Below the pieces are notes generated by a model. That model made no database searches. It was given only the letters and a program-made list of their open reading frames with translations, and had not been told where the DNA came from. Positions 40,945-50,614 of a DNA stretch of 64,000 bases are shown piece by piece. Made by a program: the position numbers and the translations under genes. This DNA is from Rhizobium esperanzae (GTDB lineage Bacteria > Pseudomonadota > Alphaproteobacteria > Rhizobiales > Rhizobiaceae): NCBI RefSeq assembly GCF_002204185.1, contig NZ_MXPU01000001.1, forward strand, positions 124,001-188,000, written 5' to 3'. The first letter of the stretch is position 1, and every line of letters begins with the position of its first letter.

Positions 40945-42017
40945 GCTGTCTCCTCCATCCTTGTCTCTGTACTGATTTTCTCTTCATGGCGCAGCAGCCA
41001 CTGCTTGCGCCAGAGCCCGCCGCCGTAACAGGTCAGAGAACCATCGGCGCCGAGAATGCGATGGCAGGGCACGATGATGGCAAGCCGGTTGGCGCCATTG
41101 GCGCGGCCGACGGCCCGCACCACCTCCGGCCTCTCCATCTCCCTGGCGAGATCGCCATAGGCGCGCGTCTGCCCGAGGGGGATCTCCATCAGCCTTGCCC
41201 AGACATGCTTTTCGAAGGGCGTGCCGCCAAGGGCCAGGGGCGTCTTGAAAACGGTCAGCCGGCCTTCGAAATAATCGCGGATCTCCGCCTCGATCTGATC
41301 GATCGCCGGGGTGCGGCCGATCGCGACGGAGGAGCGGACGCGCTTCTGCAGCGCTTCGAGTTCGCTCAGTAGCGCCTTGCGATCGTGAAATTCGAGCAGA
41401 TGCAGATGCGTCTTGTCGGCGACCGCGATCATCGGTCCGAGCGGCGTATCGAACCAATCGGCAAAGAGCAGCTCGCGGTTCTGCGAGAGCGCCGGCGCCT
41501 TGCCGACCATCCGCTGGAACGCCGACCGGAAGCCGCTCGGAGATTCGTATCCGGCGTCGATCTGGGCATCGATGACACGCGCCCCATCCGCCAGCTGCCG
41601 GGCCGCTTCTCCGAGCCTGCGGTAACGGACGATGTCATGGAAGGTCATCCCGAGCGCCCGCTTGAAGGCGCGGCGCACGGTCGAGGGATCATGGCCGCGG
41701 CGCACAAGCTCCTCCTCGGTCCAGCGAACCTCCGGCTCGCTGTCCAGCCGCGCCAGCAGCTCGTCGACGACTGGCTCCCGGCCCGGCTGCTGTTCCAGCG
41801 GCCTGCAGCGCTGGCAGGGGCGAAAGCCGGAATGCATGCAGGCGGCGATCGTCTCGAAGAAGAGCGTGTTTTCCCGCTTCGGCTTGCGCGCCGGGCAGGT
41901 CAGACGGCAGAAGATGCCCGTCGTCTTCACGCAAACATAGGCCTGGCCCTCGTAATCGGCGCTGCGCGCGACCAGGGCGTCATAGAGCGTATCATCATCG
42001 GGGCGTTCGAAAAGCAT
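40941..42017 (-). CDS. ada: Bifunctional Ada: DNA alkylation repair protein and regulator
   Basis: The 358-residue protein has all three Ada parts. The N-terminal zinc domain carries C37, C41, C68 and C71 (GIFCRLTC and FRPCQRC), which repairs methylphosphotriesters. An AraC-type helix-turn-helix follows (ARVIDAQIDAGYESPSGFRS). The C-terminal O6-methylguanine methyltransferase has the active-site VPCHRILG with C318. Positions match E. coli Ada almost exactly. Methylated Ada activates its own transcription, so this gene and the overlapping downstream one should be alkylation-induced. Confidence 0.95.
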   Translation of the reverse strand: MLFERPDDDTLYDALVARSADYEGQAYVCVKTTGIFCRLTCPARKPKRENTLFFETIAACMHSGFRPCQRCRPLEQQPGREPVVDELLARLDSEPEVRWTEEELVRRGHDPSTVRRAFKRALGMTFHDIVRYRRLGEAARQLADGARVIDAQIDAGYESPSGFRSAFQRMVGKAPALSQNRELLFADWFDTPLGPMIAVADKTHLHLLEFHDRKALLSELEALQKRVRSSVAIGRTPAIDQIEAEIRDYFEGRLTVFKTPLALGGTPFEKHVWARLMEIPLGQTRAYGDLAREMERPEVVRAVGRANGANRLAIIVPCHRILGADGSLTCYGGGLWRKQWLLRHEEKISTETRMEETA

Positions 42018-42120
42018 GTGCGCTTTCTAACATCCAACGCCTGCTGCGTCCGCCGAAAATCGGGCGTCTATTTTTTCTTGTCGATTTCCTTGGGCGAGCA
42101 GCCGTGCCATAAGGGCGGCC

Positions 42121-42837
42121 ATGACCAAGATCGACCGTACGCCTGAAAAAGCCGATTTCGAACACGTGACAGACTGGGTGTTCGATCTCGACAACACACT
42201 CTATCCCCATCACATCAATCTCTTCGCGCAGATCGACAAGAACATGACCGCCTATGTCGCGGCGCTGTTACAGATGGAGCGGGAAGAAGCGCGCAAGCTG
42301 CAGAAGCAGTATTATCTCGACCACGGCACGACGCTGCAGGGCCTGATGATCCATCACGGCATCGACCCGAACGATTTCCTCGAAAAGGCGCATGCGATCG
42401 ACTATTCCGCGCTGACGCCGCAGCCGGAACTCGGCGAAGCGATCAAGGCGCTGCCGGGGCGCAAATTCATCTTCACCAACGGCAGCGTCAAACATGCCGA
42501 AATGACCGCCGGAGCGCTCGGCATTCTCGAGCATTTCGACGATATCTTCGACATCGTCGCCGCCGATTACGTGCCGAAGCCAGCGCAGGCAACCTACGAC
42601 AAGTTTGCGGCGCTGAAGCGGGTCGAAACGAACAAGGCGGCGATGTTCGAGGATCTGCCGCGCAATTTGACGGTGCCGAAGGCGCTCGGCATGCAAACCG
42701 TGCTGCTGGTGCCGCGCAATCTGGAAGAGACCGTCGTCGAATGGTGGGAAAAGACCAGCGGCGACGAGGATCACATCGATTTCGTCACCGACGACCTCGT
42801 TGCATTTCTCGGCAAGGTGACCAGATCCGGCGGCTGA
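42121..42837 (+). CDS. HAD-superfamily pyrimidine 5'-nucleotidase
   Basis: The 238-residue HAD hydrolase has motif I DWVFDLDNTLYP, motif II FIFTNGS and motif IV MFEDLPRN, the pattern of SDT1/YjjG-like pyrimidine 5'-nucleotidases. These dephosphorylate UMP/CMP and related nucleotides. One helical cap domain lies between motifs I and II (about residues 30-110). The gene is single, oriented away from ada. Confidence 0.88.
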   Translation: MTKIDRTPEKADFEHVTDWVFDLDNTLYPHHINLFAQIDKNMTAYVAALLQMEREEARKLQKQYYLDHGTTLQGLMIHHGIDPNDFLEKAHAIDYSALTPQPELGEAIKALPGRKFIFTNGSVKHAEMTAGALGILEHFDDIFDIVAADYVPKPAQATYDKFAALKRVETNKAAMFEDLPRNLTVPKALGMQTVLLVPRNLEETVVEWWEKTSGDEDHIDFVTDDLVAFLGKVTRSGG

Positions 42838-42945
42838 CCGCCAGGTTACGAAAGTTTCACCCAGCTTACCGATGTTTAACTGGGTCTTTGAGGGCCGCTG
42901 CCATAGCTTCTTTCGTGAGGGGACACCTTACGAAAGGGAAACACG

Positions 42946-43575
42946 ATGTACCGCAACAAGCTGATACTGGCAGCGCTCTCCTCCGTCCTCATCTTCGGCG
43001 CTGCAGCCGGGGCAAGCTTTGCCGCACCGGGCGACGGGCCGCGCCCGCATCATGCCGGCATGGACCGCCCGGGTCCGGCTGGCTTCCGCGAAGTCACCTA
43101 TATCAGAATGCTCAAGCAGTTCGACACCAACAAGGACGGTCAGATCTCCAAGGAAGAGGCAACCGCCGGTCTCGACAAGATCTTTGCTGCGATCGACACC
43201 AATAATGACGGCTCGTTGACACCCGGCGAAATCCGCCAGTACCGGGAAACGCAGATGAAGGCGATGAAGGATGAGCGCAAGCAGGAGGTCGGCGAGAATG
43301 ACGACGTCAATGCCGTGCCCGACCTGCTGGACAATGACGATCAAGGACGGCCGCCGCGCGAAGATCATGAAGGCCGCGACGGACATCACTGGATGCGCCA
43401 TGGCGGCAATTTCATGCGCGCCTCGATGATGATGCGCCGCGTCGATACCGACGAAAACGGCCAGATTTCCAAACAGGAAGCCTCCGCCGCCCTCGACAAG
43501 CTGTTTGCGCGGATGGACAGCAACAAGGATGGGGTCATCTCGATCGACGACATGCCGGACCGGCCGCTGCTGTAA
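42946..43575 (+). CDS. Secreted EF-hand calcium-binding protein
   Basis: The 209-residue protein has a signal peptide (LILAALSSVLIFGAAAGASFA) and four EF-hand loops in two pairs: DTNKDGQISKEE and DTNNDGSLTPGE, then DTDENGQISKQE and DSNKDGVISIDD, with an acidic His-rich linker between. All loops keep the Asp residues at positions 1, 3 and 5, so calcium binding is likely. Rhizobia secrete related proteins (calsymin), but this one is much shorter. AAAGGGA precedes the ATG. Confidence 0.88.
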   Translation: MYRNKLILAALSSVLIFGAAAGASFAAPGDGPRPHHAGMDRPGPAGFREVTYIRMLKQFDTNKDGQISKEEATAGLDKIFAAIDTNNDGSLTPGEIRQYRETQMKAMKDERKQEVGENDDVNAVPDLLDNDDQGRPPREDHEGRDGHHWMRHGGNFMRASMMMRRVDTDENGQISKQEASAALDKLFARMDSNKDGVISIDDMPDRPLL

Positions 43576-43658
43576 GGGCGGTGAACCATTGCATACTCTT
43601 TCCCCGCCCCGGCGGGGAAGGAGATACGCGTTGCGATCGAGACGCTGCGCTCGGCCCC

Positions 43659-44525
43659 CTACTCGCGATGTTCGTAGAAATCCTGGACGATCTTCCACGC
43701 GGCGTCGGCCGTATCAACGAAGCTGATCAGCTTGACGTCGTCGGGCGCGATCGTGCCGAATTCGGCCAAGGCCTCGAAATCGATGATGCGCCGCCAGAAG
43801 GCCTCGCCGAACAGGATCAGCGGCAGGCGTTCCATGCGGCCGGTCTGGATCAGCGTCAGGCATTCGAAGAATTCGTCGAGCGTTCCGAAGCCGCCGGGAA
43901 AGACCGCGATCGCCTTGGCGCGCACCATGAAATGCATCTTGCGAATGGCGAAATAGTGGAAGTTGAAGCTGAGCTCCGGCGTCACATAGGCGTTCGGGGC
44001 CTGCTCGTGCGGCAACACGATGTTGAGGCCGATCGACGGCGCGCCCTCGTCGGCCGCACCGCGATTGCCCGCCTCCATGACGCCGGGGCCGCCGCCGGTG
44101 ACGATGACATATTCCTGAAAGTCGAAGCCCGCGGAATATTTCGAGCAGAGACGGGCAAATTTGCGCGCCTCGTCATAATAGACGGAGGCCGCCTCCAAAT
44201 TGGCGCGCTGGATCTCGTTGCGCGCCGCCCAGGCACTCTGGCCGGGGGCGGGAATGCGGGCGCCGCCGAACATGACGACGGTCGAGCGGATGCCGCGTTC
44301 GGTCAGCATCATCTCGGTCTTCAAGAGTTCCAACTGCAGCCGGATCGGCCGCAATTCTTCGCGGCAGAGGAAATCCTCGTCGACATAGGCTAGGCGATAA
44401 GCCGGCGATAACGTCTGCGGCGTCTTCGGCACGGCTTCGGCGCGCTGCCTGTCGGTCGAGCTGCTCTTCAACGGGTCCCATACGCCATCCTTGCGCCGCG
44501 AACCGCCGTTTCGTCCCTTCGCCAT
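43659..44525 (-). CDS. LOG-family protein (TIGR00730-like)
   Basis: The 288-residue protein contains the Lonely-Guy/lysine-decarboxylase-like fold with VTGGGPGVMEAGNRGA and the signature FPGGFGTLDEFFE. Classic LOG enzymes release cytokinin bases from nucleotides, whereas many bacterial homologues are nucleotide 5'-monophosphate nucleosidases. An N-terminal extension of about 90 residues precedes the fold, marking the longer subgroup. The ATG at 44525 is chosen because AAAGG precedes it; upstream DNA is unlike coding sequence. Confidence 0.87.
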   Translation of the reverse strand: MAKGRNGGSRRKDGVWDPLKSSSTDRQRAEAVPKTPQTLSPAYRLAYVDEDFLCREELRPIRLQLELLKTEMMLTERGIRSTVVMFGGARIPAPGQSAWAARNEIQRANLEAASVYYDEARKFARLCSKYSAGFDFQEYVIVTGGGPGVMEAGNRGAADEGAPSIGLNIVLPHEQAPNAYVTPELSFNFHYFAIRKMHFMVRAKAIAVFPGGFGTLDEFFECLTLIQTGRMERLPLILFGEAFWRRIIDFEALAEFGTIAPDDVKLISFVDTADAAWKIVQDFYEHRE

Positions 44526-44719
44526 GTCGAAATGCCTTTCAGTATTGCCGTCCGTGAAACCGGATATGTCGCTATAACGCCTTGAATCCAGGTATGATCT
44601 TGTTCGAAAAATCATTCCGTTCTACGGGTGCATGCTGTAGAGCAGGACAAACCCACGCCGATCGCATGTCCGGAGACTCCGCCGTCTCCACGATAAAGAT
44701 CGAAGTTTAAGGAATTCTC

Positions 44720-45580
44720 ATGAGCGCCACCGACCTCGCATCCCTGGAAAAGACCATCGAAGCCGCCTTCGACAATCGCGACAATGTGAACATGTCGACG
44801 AAGGGCGAGGTCCGTGATGCGGTCGAAGCGGCGCTCGATCTGCTCGATTCCGGCAAAGCCCGCGTGGCGACCCGCGGCGCCGACGGCGCCTGGACGGTCA
44901 ATCAGTGGCTGAAGAAGGCGGTGCTCTTGTCCTTCCGCCTCAACGACATGGAAGTGGTCAAGGGCGGCTCCGGCAATTCCACCTGGTGGGACAAGGTTCC
45001 TTCGAAATTCGAGAACTGGGGCGAGAACCAGTTCCGCGCCGCGGGTTTCCGCGCCGTTCCCAACTGCGTCGTGCGCCGCTCGGCCTATATCGCGCCGAAC
45101 GCCATCCTGATGCCCTCCTTCGTCAATCTCGGCGCCTATGTCGGCGAAGGCACGATGGTCGACACCTGGGCGACGGTCGGTTCCTGCGCGCAGATCGGCA
45201 AACATGTGCATCTGTCCGGCGGCGTCGGCATCGGCGGCGTGCTGGAGCCGATGCAGGCCGGCCCGACGATCATCGAGGACAATTGCTTCATCGGCGCCCG
45301 TTCCGAAGTGGTCGAGGGCTGCATCATCCGTGAAGGCTCCGTGCTCGGCATGGGTGTTTACATCGGCAAGTCGACCAAGATCGTCGACCGCGCCACCGGC
45401 GAGGTGATGTACGGCGAAGTGCCGCCCTATTCCGTCGTCGTCGCCGGCTCGATGGCCTCGGCCAATGCGACGATGGCAAACGGCCAGCCGGCGCCGCACC
45501 TCTACTGCGCCGTCATCGTCAAGCGCGTCGACGAACAGACCCGTTCGAAGACCGGCATCAACGAGCTGCTCAGAGATTGA
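44720..45580 (+). CDS. dapD: 2,3,4,5-tetrahydropyridine-2,6-dicarboxylate N-succinyltransferase
   Basis: The 286-residue enzyme catalyses the succinylation step of the diaminopimelate/lysine route. After a helical N-terminal domain it has a left-handed beta helix of hexapeptide repeats ([55 protein letters not shown]). The ATG follows AAGGA. It is followed by dapE about 100 bases on in the same direction, so the succinyl branch is encoded together here. Confidence 0.97.
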   Translation: MSATDLASLEKTIEAAFDNRDNVNMSTKGEVRDAVEAALDLLDSGKARVATRGADGAWTVNQWLKKAVLLSFRLNDMEVVKGGSGNSTWWDKVPSKFENWGENQFRAAGFRAVPNCVVRRSAYIAPNAILMPSFVNLGAYVGEGTMVDTWATVGSCAQIGKHVHLSGGVGIGGVLEPMQAGPTIIEDNCFIGARSEVVEGCIIREGSVLGMGVYIGKSTKIVDRATGEVMYGEVPPYSVVVAGSMASANATMANGQPAPHLYCAVIVKRVDEQTRSKTGINELLRD

Positions 45581-45681
45581 TGACACCGGGGCATTGATCC
45601 GGTAAACAGGCGACGTCTCTTTGAGCGAGGCGGCCTCGCCTTGCCATGTCTTTGCCATTCCCGCCGGATAGTTCGACCGCC

Positions 45682-46875
45682 ATGACCGCTACCGATCCCG
45701 TCGCCAATCTGCAAACGCTGATTCGCTGCCCCTCCGTCACACCAGCCGAAGGCGGCGCGCTGACGGCGCTGGAAGCGATGCTTACACCGCTCGGCTTCAA
45801 AGTCGACAAAGTGAGAGCGAGCGAAGAGGGAACACCCGATATCGAGAACCTCTATGCCCGCCTCGGCGGCGAGGGTCCGCACTTGATGTTTGCCGGCCAT
45901 ACCGATGTCGTGCCGGTTGGCGATGAAGCCGCCTGGGCGCACCCGCCTTTTGCCGCGGAGATATCAAAGGGCGAGCTCTTCGGACGCGGCGCCGTCGACA
46001 TGAAGGGCGGCATCGCCTGTTTCGTCGCCGCCGTCGCCCGTCATATCGAAAAAAACGGGCCGCCGGCCGGCTCGATCTCTTTCCTCATCACCGGCGACGA
46101 AGAAGGCCCGGCGATCAACGGCACGATCAAACTGCTGCAATGGGCGGCGGAGCGAGGCGAACGCTGGGACGCCTGCCTTGTGGGAGAACCGACCAATCCG
46201 GACCGGCTCGGCGACATGATCAAGATCGGCCGGCGCGGCTCGCTGTCAGGCAGGATCATCGTACACGGCGTTCAGGGCCATGCCGCCTACCCGCACCTCG
46301 CCGACAATCCGGTGCGCGGCGTGCTGCAGCTGACGCAGGCGCTGATGGATCCGCCCTTCGACGGTGGCACCGACGATTTCCAGCCGTCGAACCTCGAAGT
46401 GACGACGGTCGATGTCGGCAATCCGGCCACCAACGTCATTCCGGCCAAGGCATCGGCAAGCTTCAACATCCGCTTCAACGACAGCTGGACCGTCGACACG
46501 CTGCGTGCGGAAATCCTGCGGCGGCTCGAGGCCGCTGCCGGCAACGGCCAGCTGCGGCCGGGCCGGGAGCCGGTGAAATACGATATCGTCTGGGCCGACC
46601 GGCCGAGCCATGTCTTCCTGACCCGCAACAACGCCCTGATCGCCTCGCTGTCTTCGGCCATCGAGAGCGCGATCGGCCGCTCGCCGCAGCTTTCGACCAC
46701 GGGCGGCACGTCGGACGCCCGCTTCATCAAGGATTATTGTCCGGTCGTCGAGTTCGGCCTTGTCGGTCAGACGATGCACATGGTCGACGAGCGTGTCGCC
46801 GTTGCCGATCTGGAGACGCTGACGGCGATCTACGAAACCTTCATCGACCGCTGGTTCGCTCATGCCGGGTCTTAG
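45682..46875 (+). CDS. dapE: Succinyl-diaminopimelate desuccinylase
   Basis: The 397-residue di-zinc M20 peptidase removes succinate from N-succinyl-LL-diaminopimelate. Metal ligands and catalytic residues are visible in MFAGHTDVVP, GRGAVDMKGG and TGDEEGPA, and the dimerisation domain and C-terminal TTGGTSDARF are present. I use the ATG at 45682 (MTATDPVANL), as in relatives; one at 45646 adds 12 residues. Its end overlaps the following membrane protein gene by 14 bases. Confidence 0.97.
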   Translation: MTATDPVANLQTLIRCPSVTPAEGGALTALEAMLTPLGFKVDKVRASEEGTPDIENLYARLGGEGPHLMFAGHTDVVPVGDEAAWAHPPFAAEISKGELFGRGAVDMKGGIACFVAAVARHIEKNGPPAGSISFLITGDEEGPAINGTIKLLQWAAERGERWDACLVGEPTNPDRLGDMIKIGRRGSLSGRIIVHGVQGHAAYPHLADNPVRGVLQLTQALMDPPFDGGTDDFQPSNLEVTTVDVGNPATNVIPAKASASFNIRFNDSWTVDTLRAEILRRLEAAAGNGQLRPGREPVKYDIVWADRPSHVFLTRNNALIASLSSAIESAIGRSPQLSTTGGTSDARFIKDYCPVVEFGLVGQTMHMVDERVAVADLETLTAIYETFIDRWFAHAGS

Positions 46876-47458
46876 GGAAGTCCAGTATTATCTGGCCGGC
46901 CTCTGGCTGCTGATCCGGATGGATCCGCGCGGCTTCCGCTTCCTCGATCTATCGGAGCGCGGCGTCAACCGCTCGTTCTGGGCGATGGCCTGGTGCCTGC
47001 CGCCGATGGGCATTTCCTGGCTCTGGTGGCGACAGGCCTTCCTGCGGTCGATGCCGCCCGAGGCCGATGTCGATCTTGCCTTCTACATCAGGCTCGCCCT
47101 CGTCGAGGTCGCCAACTGGTTCGTGCCGCTGGTCTTTGCCGGGCTGCTGCTGCTTGCCTTCCGCATGGGCGAGCGCTTCGCCCCCGTCGTCGTCAGCGTC
47201 AACTGGCTCGGCGTGCCGCTCTCCTATATCAACGGTCTGCTATTGGCGCTGGTGTTCTTCCTGCCCGGCACCGTCGGCCTCGTCTCGCTGCTGCTCCTCG
47301 CCTTCATGCTGGCGCAGATCTTCGCCCTGGCCCGCATTCTCAGGATGATCTGCCACGATCACGCGCTGATGGTCGGGGCGCTGACGCTGGTGCTGCTCGT
47401 GCCATCGATGATCCTTTCGGAATATCTGCAGCACTTCCTCGGCATCTACCCGGCCTGA
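46862..47458 (+). CDS. Conserved membrane protein, unknown function
   Basis: The 198-residue protein has about four predicted membrane helices (around residues 42-60, 80-100, 118-150 and 165-190; for example WFVPLVFAGLLLLAF and LVFFLPGTVGLVSLLLLAFM). No catalytic or transport motif is recognised. It overlaps the end of dapE and must be translated from the same transcript, though a role in lysine synthesis is not evident. Confidence 0.75.
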   Translation: MPGLREVQYYLAGLWLLIRMDPRGFRFLDLSERGVNRSFWAMAWCLPPMGISWLWWRQAFLRSMPPEADVDLAFYIRLALVEVANWFVPLVFAGLLLLAFRMGERFAPVVVSVNWLGVPLSYINGLLLALVFFLPGTVGLVSLLLLAFMLAQIFALARILRMICHDHALMVGALTLVLLVPSMILSEYLQHFLGIYPA

Positions 47459-47478
47459 CCCGCGGTATCGCATGAGCA

Positions 47479-48276
47479 TCAGAGATCGTCGTCGTTTTCG
47501 TCGGCGGGCCTGCGGCGGTCAGTGATCACCTCGGGATAATCCACCTGCAGGAAATAGAGCCCTTCGGACGGCGCCACCGGGCCGCAGGCCTTGCGGTCCT
47601 GCGCCTCGAGCGCTGCCTGCACATCTCCAGGGGTCCATTTGCCTTCGCCGGCAAGCTTCAGCGTGCCGGCGAAGGAACGGATCTGGTTGTGGAGGAAGCT
47701 CTGCGCCGTGGCGCGGATCTCGATCAATTCGCCGTTTCGCGTCACGTCAAGACGGTCGAGCGTGCGCACCGGGCTGTTCGCCTGGCAATGGGCGGAGCGG
47801 AAAGTGGAGAAATCGTGCCGCCCGACCAGCCTCTGGGCGGCGGCGTGCATGACCTCGTGATCGAGCGTCTTCGGCACCCACCAGGCCTTGCCGGCTTCGA
47901 GCGCCAGCGGTGCCCGGCGGCTGACGATGCGGTAGAGATAATGGCGCCGCAGTGCGGAAAAGCGGGCATCGAAAAAATCGGGAACCGCCTCGACGTCGAG
48001 AATGGAGACACGCTCGCCGGCAAGCCTCAGATGCGCGTTCAGGGCATTTTGCAGCTTGTAGGGCGACCAGTCCTTGGAAAGATCGGCATGGATCACCTGT
48101 CCCATGGCGTGAACGCCGGAATCGGTGCGGCCGGCGCCGCGGATCGACACGGTCTCGCCGGTCAGCGACAGCACCGCAGCCTCGATCGCCCCCTGCACCG
48201 AGGGGCCGTTCTCCTGCCGCTGCCAGCCGACATAGGGGCCGCCGTCATATTCGACGGTCATGCGGAAACGCGGCAT
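47479..48276 (-). CDS. truA: tRNA pseudouridine(38-40) synthase
   Basis: The 265-residue enzyme modifies uridines 38-40 in tRNA anticodon stems. It opens [18 protein letters not shown] and has the catalytic Asp in [16 protein letters not shown] (D52), plus [13 protein letters not shown]. Its ATG overlaps the fmt stop by one base (TGATG), so it is coupled to fmt. It converges with the membrane-protein gene downstream of dapE. Confidence 0.97.
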   Translation of the reverse strand: MPRFRMTVEYDGGPYVGWQRQENGPSVQGAIEAAVLSLTGETVSIRGAGRTDSGVHAMGQVIHADLSKDWSPYKLQNALNAHLRLAGERVSILDVEAVPDFFDARFSALRRHYLYRIVSRRAPLALEAGKAWWVPKTLDHEVMHAAAQRLVGRHDFSTFRSAHCQANSPVRTLDRLDVTRNGELIEIRATAQSFLHNQIRSFAGTLKLAGEGKWTPGDVQAALEAQDRKACGPVAPSEGLYFLQVDYPEVITDRRRPADENDDDL

Positions 48277-49211
48277 CAGGAAAGCCTCGTGCCGGCTGCA
48301 AGTGGCGTGCCCCGGAGGAAATCGGATGCGGCAAGCGGCTTGCCACCTGCCTTCTGCAGCCTGGTCAGCCGCACCGCGCCGGAAGCACAGGCGACGACGA
48401 GATCGTCGGTCAGCAACTGTCCGGCGGTCCCCTGCCCCTCAGCCAGCTCCGAGCCCAGCACCTTCACCCGTTCCGGCTTGCCGCCGAGCTCCAGCTCGAA
48501 CCAGGCGCCCGGAAACGGTGCCAGGCCGCGGATATGGTTGTGCACATCCCGCGCCGGCCTGGCGAAATCGATGCGCGTCTCGGCCTTGTCGATCTTGGCG
48601 GCATAAAGCACGCCGTCTTGCCGCTGCGGCGTCAGCGGCAGGTCGGTCATTTCGAGCTTCACCATGGCTTCCGCCATCGCCTTGGCGCCGACCTGCATCA
48701 GCCGGTCGTGCAGTTCGCCGGCCGTCATGTTCGGGCCGATCTCGACTTCGCGGCTGAGCGCCACGGGGCCGGTGTCGAGACCCTTGTCCATTTTCATCAC
48801 CATCATGCCGGTCTTTTCATCGCCGGCCATGATCGCCCGCTGGATCGGCGCAGCACCCCGCCAGCGCGGCAGCAGCGAGGCATGGCCGTTATAGCAGCCG
48901 TCGCGGGTGCCGTTCAAAACCGCCTCCGGCAGCAGCAGCCCGTAGGCGACGACGACGGCGACATCGGCCTTGAACGCGGCAAACCTCTCGCGCTCCTCCG
49001 CATCCTTGAAATTGACCGGCGTGAAGACCGGCAGGCCGAGCAGTTCGGCCGCCTGGTGCACCGGCGATTTCTGCAGATCGAGCCCGCGCCGCCCGCCCGG
49101 CCGCGGCGGCTGCGTATAGACGGCGACGATCCTGTGGCCGGCATCGACGAGCAGGCGCAGGGTCGGAACGGAGAACTCCGGGGTTCCCATGAAAATGATG
49201 CTAAGAGACAT
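48276..49211 (-). CDS. fmt: Methionyl-tRNA formyltransferase
   Basis: The 311-residue enzyme formylates initiator Met-tRNA with 10-formyl-tetrahydrofolate. Motifs include [14 protein letters not shown], the folate-binding [19 protein letters not shown] (Asn-His-Asp centre nearby) and the C-terminal tRNA-binding domain. It is coupled to truA. In many bacteria def sits directly upstream; here a vapBC pair lies between. Confidence 0.97.
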   Translation of the reverse strand: MSLSIIFMGTPEFSVPTLRLLVDAGHRIVAVYTQPPRPGGRRGLDLQKSPVHQAAELLGLPVFTPVNFKDAEERERFAAFKADVAVVVAYGLLLPEAVLNGTRDGCYNGHASLLPRWRGAAPIQRAIMAGDEKTGMMVMKMDKGLDTGPVALSREVEIGPNMTAGELHDRLMQVGAKAMAEAMVKLEMTDLPLTPQRQDGVLYAAKIDKAETRIDFARPARDVHNHIRGLAPFPGAWFELELGGKPERVKVLGSELAEGQGTAGQLLTDDLVVACASGAVRLTRLQKAGGKPLAASDFLRGTPLAAGTRLS

Positions 49212-49231
49212 TCTATCTCGCCAATTGAGGA

Positions 49232-49654
49232 TCAGCCGTCTTCAAACGGGTTTACGAGCTTGAGATCAAGCCCCTCGAAATCTCGGATGTTGCGGGTGGC
49301 GAGCGTGGCGCCGTTTGCAAGGCAGATGGCGGCGATCATCGCGTCCTGGACCGAAATCGGCCGCCCTACGCTTTCGCGCTTTGCCCGCAGGCGGCCGGTT
49401 GCCATGGCCGCTTGCAAATCCCAACCGACGATACGGTCACGGAATTGGCCTTTCACTAAATTCTCGATGGCACGAAAGAAGCGATCCGATCCCGTCTTCA
49501 GGCGAACTCTTTCGGCCCCATAAATCTGCTCCATCAAGCCGACGGTGCAAAGCCAGATTCTCGCGCTGTCCTGCCGCAACATCCAGGCTTTCACCTGTTC
49601 ATTCGGCAACGACCTGGCGAATTCGGAAACCACATTCGTATCAAGTACGATCAT
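49232..49654 (-). CDS. vapC: VapC-type PIN-domain toxin
   Basis: The 140-residue protein has the PIN nuclease acid cluster: D5 ([10 protein letters not shown]), E42 (GLMEQIYG), D104 (SVQDAMIAA) and D125 (TRNIRDFEG), so it should be an active magnesium-dependent RNase. VapC toxins usually cut tRNA or rRNA. It overlaps the antitoxin gene by four bases and ends 20 bases before fmt, inside an otherwise conserved def-fmt-truA arrangement. Confidence 0.9.
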   Translation of the reverse strand: MIVLDTNVVSEFARSLPNEQVKAWMLRQDSARIWLCTVGLMEQIYGAERVRLKTGSDRFFRAIENLVKGQFRDRIVGWDLQAAMATGRLRAKRESVGRPISVQDAMIAAICLANGATLATRNIRDFEGLDLKLVNPFEDG

Positions 49655-49935
49655 TCAAGGTCCTCGAACGGCCGGCCAAAGTCCTTTTTACGCGCGGCCT
49701 CGATTTCTCCCATGATCGCAACGAATTCGTCGTCTACTGCGTCTTCTCTTTCGAAAGCGGCGCGTATGGCGGCATAGGCCGACCCGGTTTCGGGCTTTGC
49801 TGCGTTTTTTCTTTGAAGCGCCTCCCGCAAAAGCTCCTTGGCCTCGTCGGAAAGACTGTTTCCGCTCCGCTGCGCCGCTTCCGCAATGTCTCGCTTCATT
49901 GCTTCGGAGATATTTCTAATCAGAAAATCACCCAT
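49651..49935 (-). CDS. vapB: VapB/FitA-type antitoxin
   Basis: The 94-residue protein starts with a ribbon-helix-helix domain (FLIRNISEAMKRDIAEAAQR, SGNSLSDEAKELLREAL), as in FitA/StbC antitoxins, and has a C-terminal tail for toxin binding (IMGEIEAARKKDFGRPFEDL). GGAGGTG precedes the ATG. A palindrome 15 bases upstream is the expected autoregulatory site. Confidence 0.9.
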   Translation of the reverse strand: MGDFLIRNISEAMKRDIAEAAQRSGNSLSDEAKELLREALQRKNAAKPETGSAYAAIRAAFEREDAVDDEFVAIMGEIEAARKKDFGRPFEDLE

Positions 49936-49949
49936 GCGGCACCTCCATC

Positions 49950-49968
49950 ATGATATCGGTGATATCAT
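49950..49968. promoter_or_regulatory. VapB operator
   Basis: ATGATATC-GGT-GATATCAT is a perfect 8-bp inverted repeat just upstream of the vapB ribosome site, in the position and size typical of ribbon-helix-helix antitoxin operators. Confidence 0.75.
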
Positions 49969-50000
49969 AGGGCTTCGCTGGCGCATTTTCAATGCAACGC

Positions 50001-50516
50001 TCAGAGCGCCTTCGATTTCGCCGCCTTGGTGAACTTCTTGATCACCATCTCCCGCTTCAGCCGCGAGATGTGGTCGATGAAGAGCACGCCGTTCAGGTGG
50101 TCGATCTCGTGCTGCAGGCAGGTGGCGAGCAGCCCATCGGCTTCCACCGTCTGTTCCTTGCCGTTGCGGTCGAGATATTTGACCGAGACGGCAGCCGGGC
50201 GCTCGACCTCGGCATAATAGTCAGGAATCGACAGGCAACCTTCCTCATAGACCGAGCGCTCGTCGGAGGATTTGACGATCTCGGGATTGATGAAGACCTG
50301 CGGCTGCTTTTCCTCGCCCTCGCGGGAGACGTCGATAACCAGCATGCGGCGCGGCACGCCGATCTGGATTGCAGCAAGGCCGATGCCCGGCGCGTCGTAC
50401 ATGGTTTCCAGCATGTCGTCGGCAAGGCGCTGCAGGTCGGCATCCACACGCTCGATCGGCTTGGAGAGCTGACGGAGAACGGGGTCGGGAAGGATGATGA
50501 GTGGCTTGATGGTCAT
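50001..50516 (-). CDS. def: Peptide deformylase
   Basis: The 171-residue metalloenzyme removes the formyl group from nascent proteins. All three motifs are present: [20 protein letters not shown] (metal Cys) and QHEIDHLNG (HEXXH). I take the ATG at 50516 (MTIKPLIIL), with an ATG four codons upstream as alternative. It lies on the same strand as fmt and truA, with vapBC inserted between. Confidence 0.97.
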   Translation of the reverse strand: MTIKPLIILPDPVLRQLSKPIERVDADLQRLADDMLETMYDAPGIGLAAIQIGVPRRMLVIDVSREGEEKQPQVFINPEIVKSSDERSVYEEGCLSIPDYYAEVERPAAVSVKYLDRNGKEQTVEADGLLATCLQHEIDHLNGVLFIDHISRLKREMVIKKFTKAAKSKAL

Positions 50517-50614
50517 GGGCGTTCCCATAACCCATCTTTTCCCGCTATGGAATTATCCGACGAGCGGGGAAGACGCTTTTTTGCATCCCCGCCCGGAATT
50601 TCGCCATATTCGCA

